Positions 58,775 through 64,000 of a stretch of 64,000 nt of DNA are shown here, piece by piece. Position 1 is the first letter of the stretch; every line of letters starts with the position of its first letter. Source of the stretch: Anas platyrhynchos (Eukaryota > Chordata > Aves > Anseriformes > Anatidae); contig NC_092587.1 of NCBI RefSeq assembly GCF_047663525.1, positions 34,649,001-34,713,000 on the forward strand, written 5' to 3'. A model generated the notes under the pieces. It was not told the DNA's origin and did no database searches. It worked only from the letters and a program-made list of their open reading frames with translations. The translations under genes were made by a program, and so were the position numbers.

Positions 58775-61700
58775 ACTGACATCCATGCATTATCTGGACA
58801 GCTATAAAAGCCAGCCATACAATCATCATGTGGAAAAAAGCAATAACAACAAAACTGCTTATATTTTTATGAAACCTAACCAAATATCAAGCTTTATAAT
58901 ACAATTTTAGTTTCAGAACAGACCTACCTAATGCAGTTTTTTTTAATGTTTTTTTTAAGCCCTATTTTATATTTACTAGATTTAGTTTGGAAGTTTTTTC
59001 ATTAAGACTCGTCTCAAGATTTCATTTTTGTTTAGTTGAACTAATCCAATGCATTTCATTTCAAAAAGCTTGAACAAAGCAGTGAATTTTCTTTCCCTAA
59101 TGGTGCATTGCCATATGGAACTGCAGACTGAGACCACATAATCTCCTATGATTCAGAGCTCTTGATGATTACTAAATTCAAAAGGTAACATGGATTTTCC
59201 TCTGATTATTATGCCCGACCATCTTTGCCATCAGATGAAGCTGGGTACATCAAATAATCTAGAAAGTAGAATATAAGGAATAAAACATAAAATAAATTGA
59301 AGCAGAATTAATCTCCAGATTCCTATGATATGAATACCCATAACTGATCTAGTCACACATACTCTGTCCAAAGACAGACACTGTCTACTAAAACAGACAC
59401 TATGGACATCTCAACTTTCCAGTTTGCTCTGAGACAGACCACCAGAGACCAGTGTTGGACTAGTTTGATTGTTTTTTAACAGCAACAAATTAAACTGAAA
59501 CATTACCATTTCAATAATATCTACCATGTTACATTGACACTGAAAAGGTGTAAATTTAAGATTTTCAGGAATTTTGTGGGGAAAAAAAAAAAAATTAATA
59601 TTGTCTGAAAACAACAATATGCTCACTTGAATTCCCCATGATAATGCTAAACAGTTGCATTTGATCAATTTCCTTTGGAGAAGAACCTTTCAAAGTGGTG
59701 GGAGATATTCCTCGCCCTACAGAAGAAATACAAAATTAATTAACCCTTGAGATTCCTACTCCCTGAACAAAGTTACTTGTTACATGGGCAAACAGAATAG
59801 ATCTTCAAAACGAACATCCATGTAGGTTACTCTATTTTATATCACAATTTTATTCACTTGTCATGAATATTCACAACAGTAATCTACTGCAGATAATCTA
59901 TTCAGTATATTTGAAAATCCATTTATTTTCACTTATTGATATGCATGTGTTACACTTGTATATAATACAGTATTTTCAATGTTGGTTTAAGAACAAAGAA
60001 CCAAATAAAACAAATTTTGAGAAGCATGATGCAGATTTTTGACCAAAGACAGGCCATATCCAGATTTTACAAAATAGCACATTTATACTTGGTACCGTCT
60101 CAATCTTTTTAAGATGCTACCTTCTTGTCCTGCACCTGCTAGCACAAATCCATACAATATTAATCCATCATAACATACTGAGATACCTAGTTGCTGCTAC
60201 AGTTTATCCTAATTAAAACTTAATCAGAAAATAATATCTTTCTCTGACAACATTTCTGATTATTTTTCAGCAGAATGATAGAATATACTTCTCAATTTTA
60301 TTCTGAACAATCATTTATTTTATTTAACTCTCCTGTGCAGTAATACAACAAAGGTAATGAAATGGTTTGGGAACAGCAGGGGATACCGTGAGAGGCAGAG
60401 CACTCCAGGGTGTTCATCCATCATGGAACTTAATATAAAACTACCTAGCCATGTCAATGGCTTGTAATGATAAAATTGTTTCCCTCTTCTTCTGAGAGTC
60501 TGGTAACCACACAGGACTTTTAAATAAGCTTGACCCCATATATATATTTTGACTACCACTAAGTGTGTGTGGTTTTTATTTAATGCACCAAAGCATACAG
60601 TCAGAACTCCCTTACTCTGTAAGCCAGCATGCTTATGTAGTGTCACTAAAAGAAATTGCCAAATTTCAGTTCTATCAATATTACAGATGGTACAATATAC
60701 ATTAAATGGAGTATAAAATTATACATTCTGTAATAACTTAGAAAAAAAGCTCATAGATGTTTAAGGCCTTTAAATATTGAGGATTTTTTAAAATGTAACA
60801 GCACATCACAAAGTTCAAAAAAATGCTACTGAAATAGAAAATTAAAGAAAAAGTAAATGTGAATTTGGCATGGATCAGGTATGAATTGAATGACAGTAAA
60901 CAAGCAAAATACTGATGAACTGTGAATATGGGGGGGCACTAAGATTTTTTTCCTTTATACCAAAGAGAGTGAGCAGACATCTACATAAGCATCCAACAGT
61001 ACTTAGTTTCAAGCAAGAGATTTTATTTTTTAACAAAAAGAGAAAAATTCTGAATGATTACCATCTAATTTCATAATTGCAAACCTCATTTACAACCCTG
61101 CCTACCTTTAGAAAAAGGGATGAAATACTGTCTTTGACTGCTTACCATGAATTTCAATGAATTAAAGGTTAGGAAAGTAAAGTACAGGAACACTCATCTC
61201 CTTCAAACTAAATTGAAATGTATATCTTAACGGTATAAAATGCCTTATAATGGAAGTGGTAATTGAGTTTTGACCACTACTTTTTTAACTGCCAAAGAGC
61301 TGCAGTAGTTGGTTAGCCTTAGGGAAACATGTCAACCTGACTATACATTATAATATGACTGATGTATTCAGATAACTATTACTTGTCAACAATAATTATT
61401 AACAATGGATATATATTTCCATTCCTATAACAAAAGCAACTTCAAGATGTTGAAATATGTACCCTTCAGAGCTCCAAGATTAGAATACAAATAAAAATGT
61501 CTAAAACTGCGCCATGCCAGAGGACAAATTCTGCAACAGAAATTAATTAAAGCAGTGTGCAGTCCCACCAGCAATCTGAATGGTGGACCAGGTGGACAAT
61601 TTTAAAGAGAAGGAACCAATACATTTTGGAGGTTGGTTTCTTCAGGATGAAAAGTCACCAGTCTGGAATGGAGAATCCAAATGATTGCTGCTTTTCTGCA

Positions 61701-61996
61701 CATTTTGAATATCACCTCTTGAGGTTACAGCTGCAAATTCCTCAGCAAGTGCAATTTTGCAAGTGTATACAGTTCAATCCATTGAAATCTTTGTGACAAA
61801 GAAGTTCAAAATAACTTTCCTGTAGTTTTGATCTCAAGGCTGTTGCTGATCGCAAACCAGGTTCTCATTGAAACAATTGATTCTGAAGGATACACCCCAG
61901 CAGTATAAAATTTCACTTCAGCGATTGCCTGGAGGAATTAATGTTATCAGCCTTAAGACTTGATTTGTCTTTAGCTATCGGGTTACCTGTAAAGAC

Positions 61997-62032
61997 AAAA
62001 AAAAAAAAAAAAATAGACAAAAAAAAAAAAAG
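61997..62032 (+). repeat. Interrupted poly(A) tract
   Basis: A17 and A12 runs separated by TAGAC. Confidence 0.9.
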
Positions 62033-62742
62033 AAAACAAATCAGAAAATCAAAATGTACATAGAGAATCTACTTCTGAAGTACTGGAAACTGAGACTGAA
62101 AAATAAGATCTCTATCCAGCAAAGGACTTTCAATTGTTTTTAAATAAGTGAATAATTCCCAATTATTTTAGACAGGGATGCTCCCCAAGTTAAAATGTGT
62201 GTTTAAGTGCTTTGTTGGAGTTGGACCTGACAAGGAGAAACCAAAATGTGACCATACATAAAAATATAATTGAAAATAAAATCTGAAGGTCCCATATCAT
62301 CAACCCACAAATGTTAAAAGCATTGGTTTTAAGGAAACTTTCCATATCTTGTGCATCTTTTTCAGGGTTAGAACTGCATGGTAACAAAAATGCTTTTAAA
62401 ATGTTAGCCATTCGGTATAACGGTGACTGATATTGGAGATGTATTCTTCCATTCCTTGCATGCTACTTGACAATGCAATGTTCTGTTAAGTGCTACATAT
62501 ATTTTAGCAAGCAATAACCACTTAGTGGTGAAACAGAACAAAAACCATGCATACATAAACAAAAGATAGATAAATCTTGATATATGCAAGGTAGAAAATA
62601 GCTATCAAGGATTTCACTTAGAGTGGTTTCACCCAGCCTAGCGTGAAACAAGAGTGGAACAGAAGGATCACAGAAAAAGAGAGGAAAGCAAAACATTTCA
62701 CAGTAATTGGACTTTTCCTGTTAGGATTATAAACACTGGGGA

Positions 62743-62967
<225 letters not shown>

Positions 62968-63574
62968 TATATTAAAAATCTGTCATATAAAAGAAACATA
63001 ACATCGAGGAATATTTCTGCTGTGTCAGTGGGTACAATTAATGATCACGTAACATTTTAATATCTAGTAGTGTCAGGGGACAACATTCCAACTTGTGATG
63101 AACAACCCAATAGAATCGGTCACAATAACACTTTAGGACATCAAAGGGCATATGCTCTTCATTTTGATCTCAGAGAGAAGGGTCATGCTCCTTAATGATG
63201 AAACATTCTTTTGCCCTCAGCAAAACTGTTTGCATACAGCTCTCATCAGCTCTGCAGAGAACATGGAGCAGAATATTAAAAGGATTGTTCTAGGAGTTCA
63301 TTACTTCAGTTTGCCTTCACTACATTTTTTGCTTAGGAACTGCATTTAGGGAGGCCATAATAAAATTGTGCTATGTGGGTTTTATGATACAGGAGATAGT
63401 TTATTTCATTGCTCTTCTTTTTTGTTCTTGCTGTTGGAAACTGCCTCATGTGAGCCTTTCTATAGTGGAAGATTGCCTGAAAAAATAATAAAGAATTAAT
63501 TTAAAAGTCAAGCAACATATTTCTATGCTCTGTAACAAAGCCCAAAAGGCTGACACTTCATCTTATTGTGTTTT
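62968..63574. other. AT-rich non-coding DNA
   Basis: Nothing recognised between the GAAA array and the GGT tract. Confidence 0.5.
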
Positions 63575-63640
63575 TGGTGGTGGTGGTGGTGGTTGGTTGG
63601 TTGGTTGGGGGTTTTTCTTTGTTTGCTTGCTTGCTTGCTT
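63575..63640 (+). repeat. (GGT)n-(GGTT)n followed by (GCTT)n
   Basis: Six GGT, four GGTT and a GGGGG run, then TTTTTC and four GCTT units. The regular GG pairs could form a two-layer G-quadruplex. Confidence 0.9.
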
Positions 63641-63717
63641 TGGTAGTTGTTTTGTGCTTTGCTTCATTTTGTTTGGGGTTTTGCCTATGTGTGTTACTGG
63701 AATTCTACTCATGCGTT

Positions 63718-64000
63718 ATGATCGGTGGGAAGGTTAGGATCGGCGGGAAGGTTAGGACCGGTGGGGAGGCCAACAAGGCTAGCGTCCTGGTCGGGGTCTG
63801 TTATAGACCGCCGAACCAGGATGAGGAGATGGATGAGGAGTTCTACAGGCAGCTGACAGAAGTTGCGAAATCGTTGGCGCTTGTTCTCATGGCGGACTAC
63901 AACTTCCCTGACATACCCTGGAAGCACAACACAGCCTAGAGAAAGCAGTCTAGGAGGTTTCTGGAGAGCGTGGAAAATAGCTTCCTGATGCAGCTGGTTA
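63718..64000 (+). pseudogene. CR1 ORF2 endonuclease-domain fragment, broken, runs off the window
   Basis: The plus strand encodes EANKASVLVGVCYRPPNQDE, then EMDEEFYRQLTEVAKSLALV and LMADYNFPDIPWKHNTA, the C-terminal half of the CR1 apurinic-type endonuclease. CR1 copies usually carry GDFN where this one reads ADYN; the Asp and Asn are kept. An in-frame TAG at 63937-63939 interrupts it, after which RKQSRRFLESVENSFLMQLV continues in the same frame to the window end. At the left edge a GGNGGGAAGGTTAGGA unit is repeated, so VRIGGK is duplicated. It is 5'-truncated near 63718. How much lies beyond 64000 cannot be seen. Confidence 0.9.

Larger units (their letters stand above)
58609..62742. other. 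AT-rich non-coding DNA
   Basis: No gene recognised. A (TTG)n lies at 58758-58774 and A-runs at 61997-62032. The minus frame 60320-60646 (108 residues) lacks motifs. The stretch 61800-61990 is complex and not repeat-like. Confidence 0.5.

Overview
The window reads as a gene-poor stretch of a bird nuclear chromosome. It is AT-rich, has no convincing multi-exon gene, and is dated by its transposable elements. The decisive evidence is a family of CR1 non-LTR retrotransposons (LINEs). Young copies end in the typical avian CR1 tail of ATTCTGTG-type 8-mers (positions 58557-58608 and 29416-29472). Reverse-oriented copies begin with the mirror of that tail (5099 and 40420). CR1 with this 3' end, together with avian-type ERV LTRs, points to a bird. 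The 3' end wording reminds me of waterfowl CR1, but I cannot confirm the species from sequence alone.

Layout. 1-5.1 kb: AT-rich DNA with an (AAAAT)n tract and a 340-bp purine block, (GGAA)n then (GA)n. 5.1-14.3 kb: one 3'-end CR1 fragment (minus), then unique-looking DNA with a T/G homopolymer junction and a 14-bp hairpin. 14.3 kb: an internally deleted LTR. 18-26 kb: three very old CR1 remnants, then a GC-richer block (25.5-26.2 kb) that I read as an old LTR. 29.4-30.4 kb: a tiny young CR1 tail and a complete solo LTR with matching 5-bp target-site duplications. 34.7-36.8 kb: two diverged direct copies of an unrecognised repeat. 39.0-40.9 kb: a decayed CR1 of about 1.9 kb, split by a younger CR1 in the opposite orientation. 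43.9 kb: another CR1 3' end. 48.5 kb: the best candidate for a host coding exon (minus strand, 120 bp). 49.4-50.0 kb: a second copy of the 25.5-kb repeat, inverted. 57.3-58.6 kb: a 5'-truncated young CR1 with an uninterrupted reverse-transcriptase reading frame. 62.7 kb: a 225-bp (GAAA)n array. 63.7 kb to the window edge: a CR1 endonuclease-domain fragment with an in-frame stop.

Functionally, nothing in the window forms a pathway or operon. It is either intergenic DNA or part of a large intron. The only long reading frame with recognisable protein motifs is the CR1 reverse transcriptase. I looked for an undescribed system and did not find one. The items most worth checking are the candidate exon at 48520-48639, the two-copy unclassified repeats (25.5/49.4 kb and 34.7/36.5 kb), and the clustered inverted repeats at 16877-16923. 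Identifications of the very old CR1 copies and LTRs rest on my recollection of family consensus sequences, plus comparison with the intact CR1 frame in this window; they have not been checked by alignment.
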